Shown: positions 8,287 to 17,696 of the stretch, one piece after another | Layout of the letters: each line of letters starts with the position of its first letter | How positions within the stretch are numbered: the first letter of the stretch is position 1 | Origin: Methanomassiliicoccales archaeon | GTDB lineage: Archaea > Thermoplasmatota > Thermoplasmata > Methanomassiliicoccales > UBA472 | Assembly (NCBI GenBank): GCA_028679935.1 | Contig: JAJRAL010000162.1 | Span: 1-23,155, forward strand | Direction: 5' to 3' | Length of the DNA stretch: 23,155 nucleotides | Program-made: the position numbers and the translations under genes | The notes under the pieces: generated by a model | Told to the model about the DNA's origin: nothing | What the model saw: only the letters and a program-made list of their open reading frames with translations | Database searches by the model: none

Positions 8287-8814
8287 TCAGGGATACCCCA
8301 TCGCCCTATTGATTGCGAAATAATGCCCGACGATGGCTATGAGACCAGGCGGAGGATAGCCATTCTCGTGATGGTACAACGTAAACCAGGCATATACAGG
8401 GGTCGATCCCCTGAAGAATACAGTCCCAGCAACCAGTTTGTTCTCGTGATAGATGACGAATCCTTTGTTGGACTCGTACTTCATAAGGAACTCCGTTCCC
8501 TTCCAATGGAAGATAGGGTCGAGCTTGGACGCCTTTTCGATATGGGCGATATCCATGTGCTTCGAGTCTTCAATCGTTGTTAGGTCCTTCTTTCGATCGT
8601 ATCTCAGGGTTATCTGAGTGGAATCGAATGAGCCCTCGAATAGAGTCCCGAACTTCTTGCGTGTCTTCAGAGTGACCAGGACTCGCGAGTCGTCTCTGAG
8701 TTCCCAGTTGTTCCAGACCCAACTCGTAATGACCCAGTCGAACTTCCGGCATATCCAGAACTCAGGATTTGAGGCCTCAGGCATCTTATCAGCAGGCAAT
8801 GGAATCATAACCAT
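8287..8814 (-). CDS. Uncharacterised 175-residue protein, candidate RHS immunity partner
   Basis: I do not recognise this gene with certainty. It encodes 175 residues with many aromatic residues and alternating strands, such as WVWNNWELRDDSRVLVTLK and LRYDRKKDLTTIED, and ends in a hydrophobic segment, PPPGLIAIVGHYFAINRAMG. The overall look (W-x-L-R-D strand turn, later GTVFF strand, C-terminal hydrophobic helix) is faintly like tubby/scramblase (LURP-one) folds, but this is weak inference. There is no signal peptide, so it is probably cytoplasmic or membrane-associated. It starts 124 bases after the RHS stop on the same strand with no visible terminator between, and is followed by the RHS remnant. 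That is the place where immunity genes of RHS toxins usually sit. GAGGA lies about 15 bases before ATG 8814. Base composition is more AT-rich than in the flanking housekeeping genes. Confidence 0.6.
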   Translation of the reverse strand: MVMIPLPADKMPEASNPEFWICRKFDWVITSWVWNNWELRDDSRVLVTLKTRKKFGTLFEGSFDSTQITLRYDRKKDLTTIEDSKHMDIAHIEKASKLDPIFHWKGTEFLMKYESNKGFVIYHENKLVAGTVFFRGSTPVYAWFTLYHHENGYPPPGLIAIVGHYFAINRAMGYP

Positions 8815-8938
8815 AGACTTCGCGAATCCTCATGAAGGGACTTAGCTCTATTCTTACCTCAGCTCCGCTCGAAGCGATTGGGTTCTGTCGCTTTCACGAT
8901 GACTGACCTCATCAATTCCCATATCAACTCCCCACCCT

Positions 8939-11900
8939 CTAACCTCCCCTATATCTCATATCATTGAGCATACCTCCATAGTAGGAGACGAATGCCTTCA
9001 TCCCTTGGCTGACAGGAATGCCGATTTCCCTCGATCCTCCGATTAGGGAAGCAACAGTCGCCACCTCTCCTAGGACTTCCGCCGTGTTCACTGACATGGT
9101 GCGCACTCCGTCGGTGATGCCTTCCCTGGTCGCATAGCTCGCCGTCTTCGCTGATGCGAAGCGATCCGTGAAGGTGGCTTTCAGGAGGTCATAGGGCTTG
9201 ACGCCCTTTGGAACTGCCTTCGCAAGGATTTTGGCAAAAGCCCCTCCCGAAACCAGGCCTGTCACTCCACCGACAATTCCACCGTAGGCCGCACTTTCCA
9301 CCATCTTACCCAGGTTCCAGTTCGATTTCGCGCCCGCAGACAATGCCCCTTCGAGAGCCCCGCCCGCCGCGCTGCTGATTCCCCCGACAACCATTCCATT
9401 CAGGACGGCACTGGAAGCGATCAGTGACGTCCCCATGGTCAGGCCCGCGAGCCCCCCGGCAACCATTCCACCTAGCATTGCAGCTCCAGTGGCCTGAAGG
9501 TCGCCACCCGACATCACATAAGTTGCAATCCCACCAATGACAGCCCCAACTACCGCTCCGATTGCTGCTGCGATTAAGTTGAAAAACCGGCCACTCGGGT
9601 CTGCGTGAATCAGCGGGCTATTCACACAGTACACATACCTGTTTAGGATTTGCGGTCTAGCCGGTGAGCCGAGCTCCGGATCCAGCGCATAGAACCTCCC
9701 CAGTTCCGAATCATAGTACCTCGCCGACAAGTAGTACAGGCCGCTCGGCGTGTCTCGAATCTCGCCCGCATACGTCACTTTGCTCGTTCCACTCGATACG
9801 ATTGGCGTCCCGAACGGCTTGTATGTCCTTGCGCTGAACAGCGGCGTGTTGAAGTCGCCGTTGTTCAGGACCATTCGGACGGAGCCGAGCACGTCGCAGA
9901 CGTACGACTGCTTCTCCGTCGGGGAGACGACCCTCAGCTCGAGCTTGCTCCCTAGGTTGAGGTACTTCCACCCCTTGCCATCGGAACCGACCTCATAAAT
10001 CGGGTCATGGCCCAGGTAGACGGTCTTGTTCGTGTACGCGCCCTCGACCGTCTTCGCCCTCGCGCCGTTCGCGTCGTAGTAGTAGGAGGCGAGGGTAGTG
10101 AGTGGCTGCCACCCTCCCGCGTAGACCTGCTTCTTGACCGCGGTCATCCGTCCGAAGGAGTCGTAGGTGTAATTGTAGCGGACGTTCATCGAGATCTCCT
10201 TCCAGACGATGTTGCCGTTCGAGTCGTGCGTGTATGTCCATGTCCCGTCCGAGGTGATCTTGCTGTACGTGGTGTAGGTGCAGGTCCTGTTCGTCCCGGC
10301 GTCGTTCTTCCAGAGCCTGTCGCCGACGCCGTTCGTCGTGTACCCGAACATAATCGTCCCGAACGTCGAGTTGGCCATCGCTTTCGTGATCCGCCCGAGC
10401 TGGTCGTACCAGTAGAACTCGTTGCCAGCGCTTCCCACGGCGTCCCTGATGCTCCAGACGTTGCCGTCGGCGTAGTAGTCGTAGAAGAGGTCGACGATGA
10501 CGCTGTTCGAGTACGTCTTGCCCTTGATTTCCTGCACGAATCCGCGGCTGTTGTACCAGTACGACATCGACGAGTTCGAGTTGCCGTACTTCTCGACCGC
10601 GATCGCGTCGTCCTGGCTGTACGTGACGTTGAGCAGCGGCGCGTTCCCGATCTTCATGTCGGTAGGTCGGGTGTAGCGGTCGTAGGAGTAGGTGATCCTC
10701 TTTCCGTCGGGATAGTCTACATAATCCACGTCGCCCACCGCATTGTAGTGGTATCCGAATGTGAACGAGTTGGAATCGATCCTTTCCGTGACGGATGAGA
10801 TGAGATCCCTGTTGTTGTACTGGCAGACAATGTAGCCGATGGAGTTGGAGCGATTCGTGACCAGTCCTTCGGCGTTGTAGGTCGTCCTGATCGTGTCGTC
10901 AGTCCCCGACACACGGACGATATTCCCCGACGGGTCGTATGAATTCGCCGTCACAGAGTTGCTCCTCGAGGTTGCGGTGAGGAGCCTCCCTCCTTCATCA
11001 TACGTATAGGATTCGCTCTTCGAGTCCGGATAGGCGATCGACGTCTCACGCCCGAGCGAATCGTAGTATGTCCGGGTGACCTCGTTGCTCGACTGCCGGA
11101 CAATGAGAGTCTGTCCCAACGCGTTGTAGGTGACCTTGGTGCTGTGGTATGACGACGCGGAGTAGAATTCCCTTGTCTCATTGAGTTGCCCCAACAGGTC
11201 AAGAACGGTCACGGTTTTGTGCCCAAGTTCGTCGAGCGCGGTGACGGTCCTGTTCCTGTCGTCGTACGAAACGGTGCTGGTGGTGCCATCATTGCTCCTG
11301 ACAGAGGTCGTGCGTCCCTTGTAGTCGTAGGTGCACTTCGTGACTCTTCCCATCTCGTCCACGGTTCTCGACGGCTTGTCCTGCCACGTGTTGTATACGG
11401 TCGATGTCGAGTAGACCGTGGTCCCCGCGCCGAGGCGCTGGATCTTGAATTCCCGGCCAATTGAATCATACCTGGTCATCACCTTCTGGCCCAGCTCATC
11501 TGTGGCAGTGACCTTGTTCGACGCGTCGTCGTACGCATAGGTGCTGTATGTTCCGTCTGAGTTATTTCTCCTGACCACCCTCCCTAGAACATCGTACTGC
11601 GTGCTTGTCGTGTGGCCGAGCGGGTCGGTACTGGACAACACCCTTCCGTTGCTGAGGTCGTACGAGTAGCTCGTCTTCGGGAGTTCTCCGCCCAGGTAGT
11701 ACAGCTGATCGCTATAGCGGAAGTCGTCGTAGTAGACGCGGAACTGATCGCCTAACCCTGGCGGCCCCCATGCCGCCACGCAGGTCGTGTAGAGCTCGAA
11801 GCGGACCTTGTCGCATCGTTCCCAGTTGATCGTCCAATCCGACCCAGGATACAGAGTTCTTTGGATCCAAGTACTCTGGGTCGGCATTCCGCAGATGACC

Positions 11901-14900
11901 TTGACTGTCGGATCGGCCGTGGTCCTGTTGTTCCCCCCCTGATACCAGCACGCAAGCCAGTATGTGTAGTTCGCGTAGTTCACACCCGCGGAGTCATAGA
12001 GCCTCATCCTGATGCCGGAGTCCAGGGAGTCCGTACCGTCCCCGTTGTGCCGGTACATGTCAGAGTACATCCAGACCGAGAGCCTTGTCACCCTGCTAGC
12101 GTAGAAGTCCTTGTAGTACAGTACTGTTCCGTAGTCCGTTCCGCTAGTCCACGAGAACGACTGCTGGATGGAGCGGGATTGCGAGTGCCATTGGGTCGAG
12201 GAGTATTGGTTGGTAATCCACGAGGTTGCTCCTGCGGTCCAAGAGTTGTCCCAATCGAGGTTCTCTTGCTTCTCCGCAATCCTCATGGAGATGGGATACG
12301 TGTACTTATTCGAAGACGAGTAGTCGGTGTACGTCATCCTTCCCGTGCCATCCATCGACCACACCAGATTGCCGTACTTGTCATATCCCGACCTCGTGTA
12401 CGTCCACCCTGTAGCCAGCTTGGATCTTGTCTCGATCTGACTCCCTTCGATGTCGTAGCTCAGGTAGGTCTCCTGTGACACCGACTTGGCATAGTCCTGA
12501 TAGGTGAATGACCCGACCGGCCGGTTGTGGATCCCGAACTTGATCGAATTGGGGTAGAAGCTTGGGGAAGAATACGTGAACTGATCGCCGTTGTAGACCT
12601 CTGGAACTCTCGGGCTGACGTACAGGGTCTTCCCGGAGTTGTCTTGGATCTCAAACGTCGCTGCGATAGGGAACGCACGGATGCTGCTCGTGTAGGGCGT
12701 CAAAGTGAGGCTGGACGAAGTGGCTGTCCCTTGGATGGCCGTTCCATCGTCCAGCTTCATCAGTACCTTCATGCCCGAAGTGAGCCCGACGATTTCGATG
12801 CCTGTCCTCGTTGCCTTGCTCGTCGCGTCCCACATCGCTGTCCCCGAGTAGAGCGCGTACAGTGTTCCGGTGAGGTAGGTATTCGTCGTGACTCCAATAT
12901 CCGAGGCCTTTACCGTGAGCATCAACCACTGGCCCGTTAGGGTCGGCATCGGTCCACATCTGACGCTGGCAACCTGGTAGTAGGGTGCGGTGCTGATCAG
13001 GTCCGTGGTCCCGCCCCAGTAGACTCTGTGCCACCTGTTATCTTGGGCGAGATAGAACTGAAGTGCCATCTCGTACGGAAGCCTGCCATTGGTCAGCTGG
13101 ACGAATTGGATGATGGTATCCGTTGGGGAGATTGCCCATCCAGGATTGTCGTTGATATACCCGTGATAGTGACTGCTGTAGTCCGTCCAGTAGCTTGACA
13201 GATAGCAGTTGTAGTGATACTGGTTGCTACTGACCGCATTGTCAGGATCCCATGCCCAATTCAAATCAACAGTTCCAGGATAGTAGTAGCTATAGACCGG
13301 CGTCGATCCCCAAGGCTCTCCATCGTCGCCAACCACCGAGTTCCATCCATTGTATCCAAGAATGGTCTTTGGCAGATTCGACTTGTGGAAACCCCTGGAA
13401 TACGAATAGGCATCGCCGCCCCACACGTCCAACATCGGCATTGAGAACGAGTAGTTGCCCCTGAAATACACCCGCATGAACGCGGGAGGTGAAGCGAGAG
13501 GAGGCCTCGACATGACTAGTATGTTGCTACCGACGCTCCTGTCAAGCAGTGCTCCGTTCGATGCCACTAGATCGACGACGCAGCCTGAAGGAATGCCGCT
13601 AAGCGTTATGGTAAGGCTCTTGTAGATACGCACATTGTCGAACCAGACACTCATTGGGCTCCCAGTTCCATCGTCGGAAGCCTTTATCACGAAGTACTTA
13701 ATCGCGCCGCTCTGCCTGAGTGGTGCCCCGTTCTTCACTACAGCGCCGTCGATGAAGATGTCGTATGTGCTATTCGAGTTGACGCGGATGCCAACGTCGT
13801 ACCAGGTGTTCGCAAGGCATGGCGCTGCGTTCACATACTGGCCCGCTGAGTTGACGTACTGGAAATAGCCATTGTAGGCGATGATGTCGACGCGGCAGTA
13901 ACTAGCCGACCTCGCCTGAATCATGCCCCGGGCACCCGTTCGGTCTACCTTGAACACGGTCTGGATTATGAACGAGCCGCTCTGATCTGGAATGGTGTAT
14001 TGGACGTTGCAGCTCAATGTTCCGCTTGTCCTGTTCAGCTTCAGAGCTGGTGAAATCGCGGGATCCACAGTCCCGTCGAGGGTCGAGGAGCAGCCCGAGC
14101 CTATGTTGCGTTGCCAATCGGAGTAGTCCCAGTCATCGAAGGCGTCGTCGAGAATCTTCCCGCTTGTGGTGCGATCAAGGGCTTCTCCTCCCTGGAACGA
14201 GTTCTGGTTCGAGGTGTTCGCGTAGGTATAGAACGACTCGTGCCCGAGTGCGTCCCTGGTATAGATCTGGTTACCCCAGTCGTCGTAGTTCATGTACTCG
14301 GTGGAGTTCACAGTGGGTGAGGTGCCAAGGTAGGTATCTATCCTGGCCGGCTGACCTGCCAGGCTGTACCAGGTCACCTTCGCCTGAAGTTGCGTCCCGC
14401 TTGAGCTCTTGATCGTTTCCCTAGAGGAGGCGAGGGAGGAACGGAATATGTATTCGTTCCACCCTTGAAGCGCGCCAGTCTCGTTGTAGGTGCTGACCTT
14501 GGCGAAGACGACTCTCCCATTGATTATCTTGTAGTCGAAGTTTGTCTGTCTGATCAATGGGTTCGATACGAGTGTACCGTTCCGAAGCGATTCTTTCGTG
14601 ACCATCCAGGTGCTCATCTCGGTACACGGCGTCAGATCCTGCGCGAACGACAGGTTCGTGCATCCGCCCGTCGGATAGAGGACTCCCCCAAGGATGTAGG
14701 ATGCCGTGTTGTTGTAGTAGAACGTCGTCACTCTCCCATCCGGATCGGTGACTGTCCTCAGGAAGTACTTCGTGGCCGAGGCGATGGTATGCGAAGCATA
14801 GGTGTAATTGACCTTCTTCCCGTCAGGGCGCGTGACCTGCGCGAGCCTACCCCCGCCGTCGTATGCAAAAGAGACCGAGCGCCCTAGTGCGGTCCCTGAC

Positions 14901-17485
14901 TCCGTGATTGCCGAGAGGCGGTCGCTCGAATATGTGAAATTCAGACAGTTGTATGGCACGGTCTCGCCGCTCGCCTTCGGGTTGTAGTTGTCAAGGTCCG
15001 AGACCATCAGCAGCTTGTGAGGCGACGAAGATTCGAACTTGTACCTTTGCCCCGATGCGGTTAGGAGCTCGTAAAAGCGGCTCCCTCCCATGGTCACGTC
15101 CCTGAGGACGAACTGAGCGTCAGCGTGACACACGAACTCCTTGGAATTGCCCTGATTTCCCCATTGGATGATATAGCGTTGGCCGTTGGCGAGACACACG
15201 CAGACATCGTCCATCCAGGGAAGATCGAGAGACCAGTACTCGCCGATGTTGCAGAATGGGAAGGACTTAGTACCATACGCTGTGCCATTGGACCAGAAGT
15301 ACCTCGGCTGCTGGTATATTCGCGAGAGACCTAGCAGCATCCCCGCTCTTCCTTCGATGGCGACGTCTGTCTGGCTGAGCGTCATGAGGCCAGAACCGGG
15401 CGATACATAGTCGCTATTCATCTGGAAGTAGGTGCCATAAGGTGAGAGACCGTCACGGTTCCAGGGATTGGACGGCGCCCCAGGCGTGCCGAACGGAAGA
15501 GGGATGCTAGCGAACTTCACCGTCTTGGTCCCGCCATTCACCTCTGTCCATGCGATGGACAGAACGTTGGCAGGGTTGTATGAGCAGGTGAGCCCCTTGA
15601 CTGTGACCCCCGAGGCGGCGGTGTAGATGCATATTGGGGTCGACCATGACCCCCCGAACTCTCCCCTCTGCGTGTAATATACCGCCCGCTGCCCGGGCGA
15701 CGAGACGTATGCGAGATGCAGAACGCCATTGGCGTCGATGGCTATGCTCGGGCTGGCCACTCCCGTGGCTACATTCGTCGGCCCGATCATCGTACCATTC
15801 GGGTAGAGTTCTGCATATCGTACGTAGCCGTTCGTGCCCAGGTACGCGACATGCAACGCGCCGTTCATGGAACTTGCCGCCGAGAAGTTGTTGGCCTTCG
15901 ATGTTGTGCTCATTCCGAGGTCCTTCGTAATCGCCGCGCTCCAGTTCGTGATTCCGGTGCAATACGTATAGTCCACACTCGATGACGAGCCGAGCGTGTG
16001 TAGCAGACTCATGTTCCCGTTGGACCCTGGCATCAGCACGTAGTAATTCGGACTGGCCACGTAGTCGTTCTTCCAAAGTGCCTCATTGTAGAATGTCAGC
16101 CCATCAAAAGACCTCTGCACGAGGTGATACTCGTCGAGTCTCCAGCGGTAGTACTCCTCGTCCCACCATCTCGTTTCATAGAGGTAGTTGATCCAGAACG
16201 AAGAATCCGTGCCGACTGTGATAGTGATGGGCCAGGCCCATGTCATCTCTATGTCCTGAATAAAGGGGCATATTTGAACACGGGATTTCCAGACGATCTT
16301 GTCCCCTTGGATCGTTCCTCCCTTGAAGTAGATGTAATACGAGGTGTCTATCCACCCCACGCCCACCACTCCGTTCCGCGAACTCACATCGAAGCCCGTT
16401 CCGCTGCATGGGCAGGTTCCTTGGGGGAGAGGGTAGGCCGGGCCCCATGTTGAGCCATCAGGGCTTGTTGAGTAGACGATACCACTTCCGCTGAAGTAGA
16501 ACAGCCAGTAGTTGCCGTTGTACCAGAACACCTTGCGCTGAGAGCCGAACTCGGTCGCCTCTCCCGTCGACGGATTCGCTACGAACGTTGGATCAATCGA
16601 CCGCATCCCCGCGGGAAAGGTTACTCGCAGGGCCGTCATGTCGGATTCATGAACTGCGCGACTCACGACATCGAGGTCCCCCGCCTTGGCATCGCTCCAG
16701 TTTACTTCCAGAACCGCCTTTCCAGCTCCAAGCCTCACGTTGAACTCGGGTGATGCGATCCTTTGACCGCTGTAGACGTCCAGGCCGACCGGGTTGGTAG
16801 TACCATCGCGCAAAACGGCCTCCTTGTTCGGGGCGATAATCCAAACGACGCTCCAGGTCCTGTAGATTGGCGAGATGCAGTCAAGCGTCGCGGTAATCTT
16901 GACAGGCCTAGATCCTTCGAATTCATACAGCATGTCCATTTGACCGGCGACATCCGATGTCACTCCGTCGGTCAGTACGTAACTGAGATCGAGGACACTC
17001 TCCGTGGCCACAAACACCTTGCCTTCGGCCGGGACAAGTTCTCCTCGATCGGTCTCGACGGTGAAATAGGAGCTCTCCACGACCTTGGTCGCATCAGTGG
17101 CGACGAGGGATACGTATCCCGGCATGGAGGCGTTGAGATGATAGGCTCCGAACTGCGTCCAGTACGACACCTCTTCTCCATCGATCGTCACGTAGGAATT
17201 GGGCACAACACCGATAGGATCGGAAATTGACGAATACGAGGAATCCCAGTAGCCTTCAAGCGAGCCAGGAGGCAGATTGCCTGCCAGAGTTGGTGCCTCT
17301 GCAATCGAATCCGATTGATTGCAGAGTGCCTGCAATTCATCAATGGCTGCGTCCGATCCCTCTATCCGCCCTACTGGTCCCCTTGTTTGCTCTGCACCTA
17401 CGTTGGAGGCGAGAACATGAAACGCGGTCACCAGCATCAGGATGGCGCATGCTACGCTTGTAATCCGTCGCGCGAGTTCGTTCAT
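8939..17485 (-). CDS. Giant secreted RHS/YD-repeat protein with propeller-like, LamG-like and glycine-rich C-terminal regions
   Basis: A 2848-residue exported protein. A signal peptide covers residues 1-32 (hydrophobic core VACAILMLVTAFHVLA). Residues ~310-665 contain sialidase/BNR-like strands (STSPDGSTWGPAY) suggesting a beta-propeller. YD-type sequence begins at ~830-930 (RPDGKKVNYTY, DPDGRVTTFYY). A concanavalin/LamG-like jelly roll lies at ~1115-1290 and further beta-rich, PEGA-like stretches to ~1650. The main YD-repeat array, ~1940-2560, has units such as TDPLGHTTSTQYDVLGRVV. The RHS core motif is at ~2590-2630: GLYYLSARYYDSELGRFYAL, then NRYVYCVNSP and DPSG. After DPSG about 215 residues remain, rich in GG and A with hydrophobic helices (VVGAVIGGIATYVM), ending GGMLNDMRYRGG. 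In bacterial RHS proteins this position holds the variable toxin. No known nuclease motif is visible; a membrane-active tip or membrane-passage segment is possible. I chose ATG 17485 over TTG 17512 because a TATA-like box at 17531-17538 would start transcription near 17510. Confidence 0.92.
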   Translation of the reverse strand: MNELARRITSVACAILMLVTAFHVLASNVGAEQTRGPVGRIEGSDAAIDELQALCNQSDSIAEAPTLAGNLPPGSLEGYWDSSYSSISDPIGVVPNSYVTIDGEEVSYWTQFGAYHLNASMPGYVSLVATDATKVVESSYFTVETDRGELVPAEGKVFVATESVLDLSYVLTDGVTSDVAGQMDMLYEFEGSRPVKITATLDCISPIYRTWSVVWIIAPNKEAVLRDGTTNPVGLDVYSGQRIASPEFNVRLGAGKAVLEVNWSDAKAGDLDVVSRAVHESDMTALRVTFPAGMRSIDPTFVANPSTGEATEFGSQRKVFWYNGNYWLFYFSGSGIVYSTSPDGSTWGPAYPLPQGTCPCSGTGFDVSSRNGVVGVGWIDTSYYIYFKGGTIQGDKIVWKSRVQICPFIQDIEMTWAWPITITVGTDSSFWINYLYETRWWDEEYYRWRLDEYHLVQRSFDGLTFYNEALWKNDYVASPNYYVLMPGSNGNMSLLHTLGSSSSVDYTYCTGITNWSAAITKDLGMSTTSKANNFSAASSMNGALHVAYLGTNGYVRYAELYPNGTMIGPTNVATGVASPSIAIDANGVLHLAYVSSPGQRAVYYTQRGEFGGSWSTPICIYTAASGVTVKGLTCSYNPANVLSIAWTEVNGGTKTVKFASIPLPFGTPGAPSNPWNRDGLSPYGTYFQMNSDYVSPGSGLMTLSQTDVAIEGRAGMLLGLSRIYQQPRYFWSNGTAYGTKSFPFCNIGEYWSLDLPWMDDVCVCLANGQRYIIQWGNQGNSKEFVCHADAQFVLRDVTMGGSRFYELLTASGQRYKFESSSPHKLLMVSDLDNYNPKASGETVPYNCLNFTYSSDRLSAITESGTALGRSVSFAYDGGGRLAQVTRPDGKKVNYTYASHTIASATKYFLRTVTDPDGRVTTFYYNNTASYILGGVLYPTGGCTNLSFAQDLTPCTEMSTWMVTKESLRNGTLVSNPLIRQTNFDYKIINGRVVFAKVSTYNETGALQGWNEYIFRSSLASSRETIKSSSGTQLQAKVTWYSLAGQPARIDTYLGTSPTVNSTEYMNYDDWGNQIYTRDALGHESFYTYANTSNQNSFQGGEALDRTTSGKILDDAFDDWDYSDWQRNIGSGCSSTLDGTVDPAISPALKLNRTSGTLSCNVQYTIPDQSGSFIIQTVFKVDRTGARGMIQARSASYCRVDIIAYNGYFQYVNSAGQYVNAAPCLANTWYDVGIRVNSNSTYDIFIDGAVVKNGAPLRQSGAIKYFVIKASDDGTGSPMSVWFDNVRIYKSLTITLSGIPSGCVVDLVASNGALLDRSVGSNILVMSRPPLASPPAFMRVYFRGNYSFSMPMLDVWGGDAYSYSRGFHKSNLPKTILGYNGWNSVVGDDGEPWGSTPVYSYYYPGTVDLNWAWDPDNAVSSNQYHYNCYLSSYWTDYSSHYHGYINDNPGWAISPTDTIIQFVQLTNGRLPYEMALQFYLAQDNRWHRVYWGGTTDLISTAPYYQVASVRCGPMPTLTGQWLMLTVKASDIGVTTNTYLTGTLYALYSGTAMWDATSKATRTGIEIVGLTSGMKVLMKLDDGTAIQGTATSSSLTLTPYTSSIRAFPIAATFEIQDNSGKTLYVSPRVPEVYNGDQFTYSSPSFYPNSIKFGIHNRPVGSFTYQDYAKSVSQETYLSYDIEGSQIETRSKLATGWTYTRSGYDKYGNLVWSMDGTGRMTYTDYSSSNKYTYPISMRIAEKQENLDWDNSWTAGATSWITNQYSSTQWHSQSRSIQQSFSWTSGTDYGTVLYYKDFYASRVTRLSVWMYSDMYRHNGDGTDSLDSGIRMRLYDSAGVNYANYTYWLACWYQGGNNRTTADPTVKVICGMPTQSTWIQRTLYPGSDWTINWERCDKVRFELYTTCVAAWGPPGLGDQFRVYYDDFRYSDQLYYLGGELPKTSYSYDLSNGRVLSSTDPLGHTTSTQYDVLGRVVRRNNSDGTYSTYAYDDASNKVTATDELGQKVMTRYDSIGREFKIQRLGAGTTVYSTSTVYNTWQDKPSRTVDEMGRVTKCTYDYKGRTTSVRSNDGTTSTVSYDDRNRTVTALDELGHKTVTVLDLLGQLNETREFYSASSYHSTKVTYNALGQTLIVRQSSNEVTRTYYDSLGRETSIAYPDSKSESYTYDEGGRLLTATSRSNSVTANSYDPSGNIVRVSGTDDTIRTTYNAEGLVTNRSNSIGYIVCQYNNRDLISSVTERIDSNSFTFGYHYNAVGDVDYVDYPDGKRITYSYDRYTRPTDMKIGNAPLLNVTYSQDDAIAVEKYGNSNSSMSYWYNSRGFVQEIKGKTYSNSVIVDLFYDYYADGNVWSIRDAVGSAGNEFYWYDQLGRITKAMANSTFGTIMFGYTTNGVGDRLWKNDAGTNRTCTYTTYSKITSDGTWTYTHDSNGNIVWKEISMNVRYNYTYDSFGRMTAVKKQVYAGGWQPLTTLASYYYDANGARAKTVEGAYTNKTVYLGHDPIYEVGSDGKGWKYLNLGSKLELRVVSPTEKQSYVCDVLGSVRMVLNNGDFNTPLFSARTYKPFGTPIVSSGTSKVTYAGEIRDTPSGLYYLSARYYDSELGRFYALDPELGSPARPQILNRYVYCVNSPLIHADPSGRFFNLIAAAIGAVVGAVIGGIATYVMSGGDLQATGAAMLGGMVAGGLAGLTMGTSLIASSAVLNGMVVGGISSAAGGALEGALSAGAKSNWNLGKMVESAAYGGIVGGVTGLVSGGAFAKILAKAVPKGVKPYDLLKATFTDRFASAKTASYATREGITDGVRTMSVNTAEVLGEVATVASLIGGSREIGIPVSQGMKAFVSYYGGMLNDMRYRGG
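9679..10039. repeat. Direct DNA repeat of the RHS core, copy 2 (in intact RHS gene)
   Basis: In-gene partner of 7720-8080. It codes for the last YD units and the start of the RHS core motif. The copies have the same orientation and lie 1959 bases apart. Confidence 0.75.
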
Positions 17486-17530
17486 ATGGAATCGCCGTCG
17501 AGAATCGTACAAATGAGTTTCGTCTAGCAG

Positions 17531-17538
17531 GATATATC
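17531..17538 (-). promoter_or_regulatory. TATA-like box for the RHS gene
   Basis: GATATATC, preceded on the minus strand by CGCGAAACA, a plausible BRE. Transcription would begin ~25 bases downstream, near 17510, leaving a leader of about 25 bases before ATG 17485. The motif and spacing are seen; promoter activity is inferred. Confidence 0.5.
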
Positions 17539-17674
17539 TGTTTCGCGATCAGACAACTCCTGTAGAATCTCCGCAGAGTGGGACTCCGAGATTCCCGAAT
17601 CCTTGACGCCCTCTTAGACGATTCCTTTGGTTCGGAATGGGTGCTTCCCGTCCAGGTTCCCCGGGCGCAGACAA

Positions 17675-17684
17675 AGCCTTTTTA
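17675..17684 (+). promoter_or_regulatory. TATA-like element upstream of the exchanger gene
   Basis: AGCCTTTTTA in a GC-rich setting, 12 bases before ATG 17697. This is the only AT-rich box near the start. The distance is short for a standard archaeal promoter, since the transcription start would fall just inside the gene, so either spacing or start may differ. Confidence 0.35.
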
Positions 17685-17696
17685 CCCCTCGGCCCC

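Noticed and set aside
10007..10798. 263-codon plus-strand frame opposite the RHS gene
   Set aside because: Composition is typical of an antisense shadow of YD repeats; no start signal or family motif.
17512..17512. TTG start nine codons upstream of the RHS ATG
   Set aside because: It falls at the predicted transcription start from the GATATATC box, so it would have no leader, and a good ATG with signal peptide lies at 17485.
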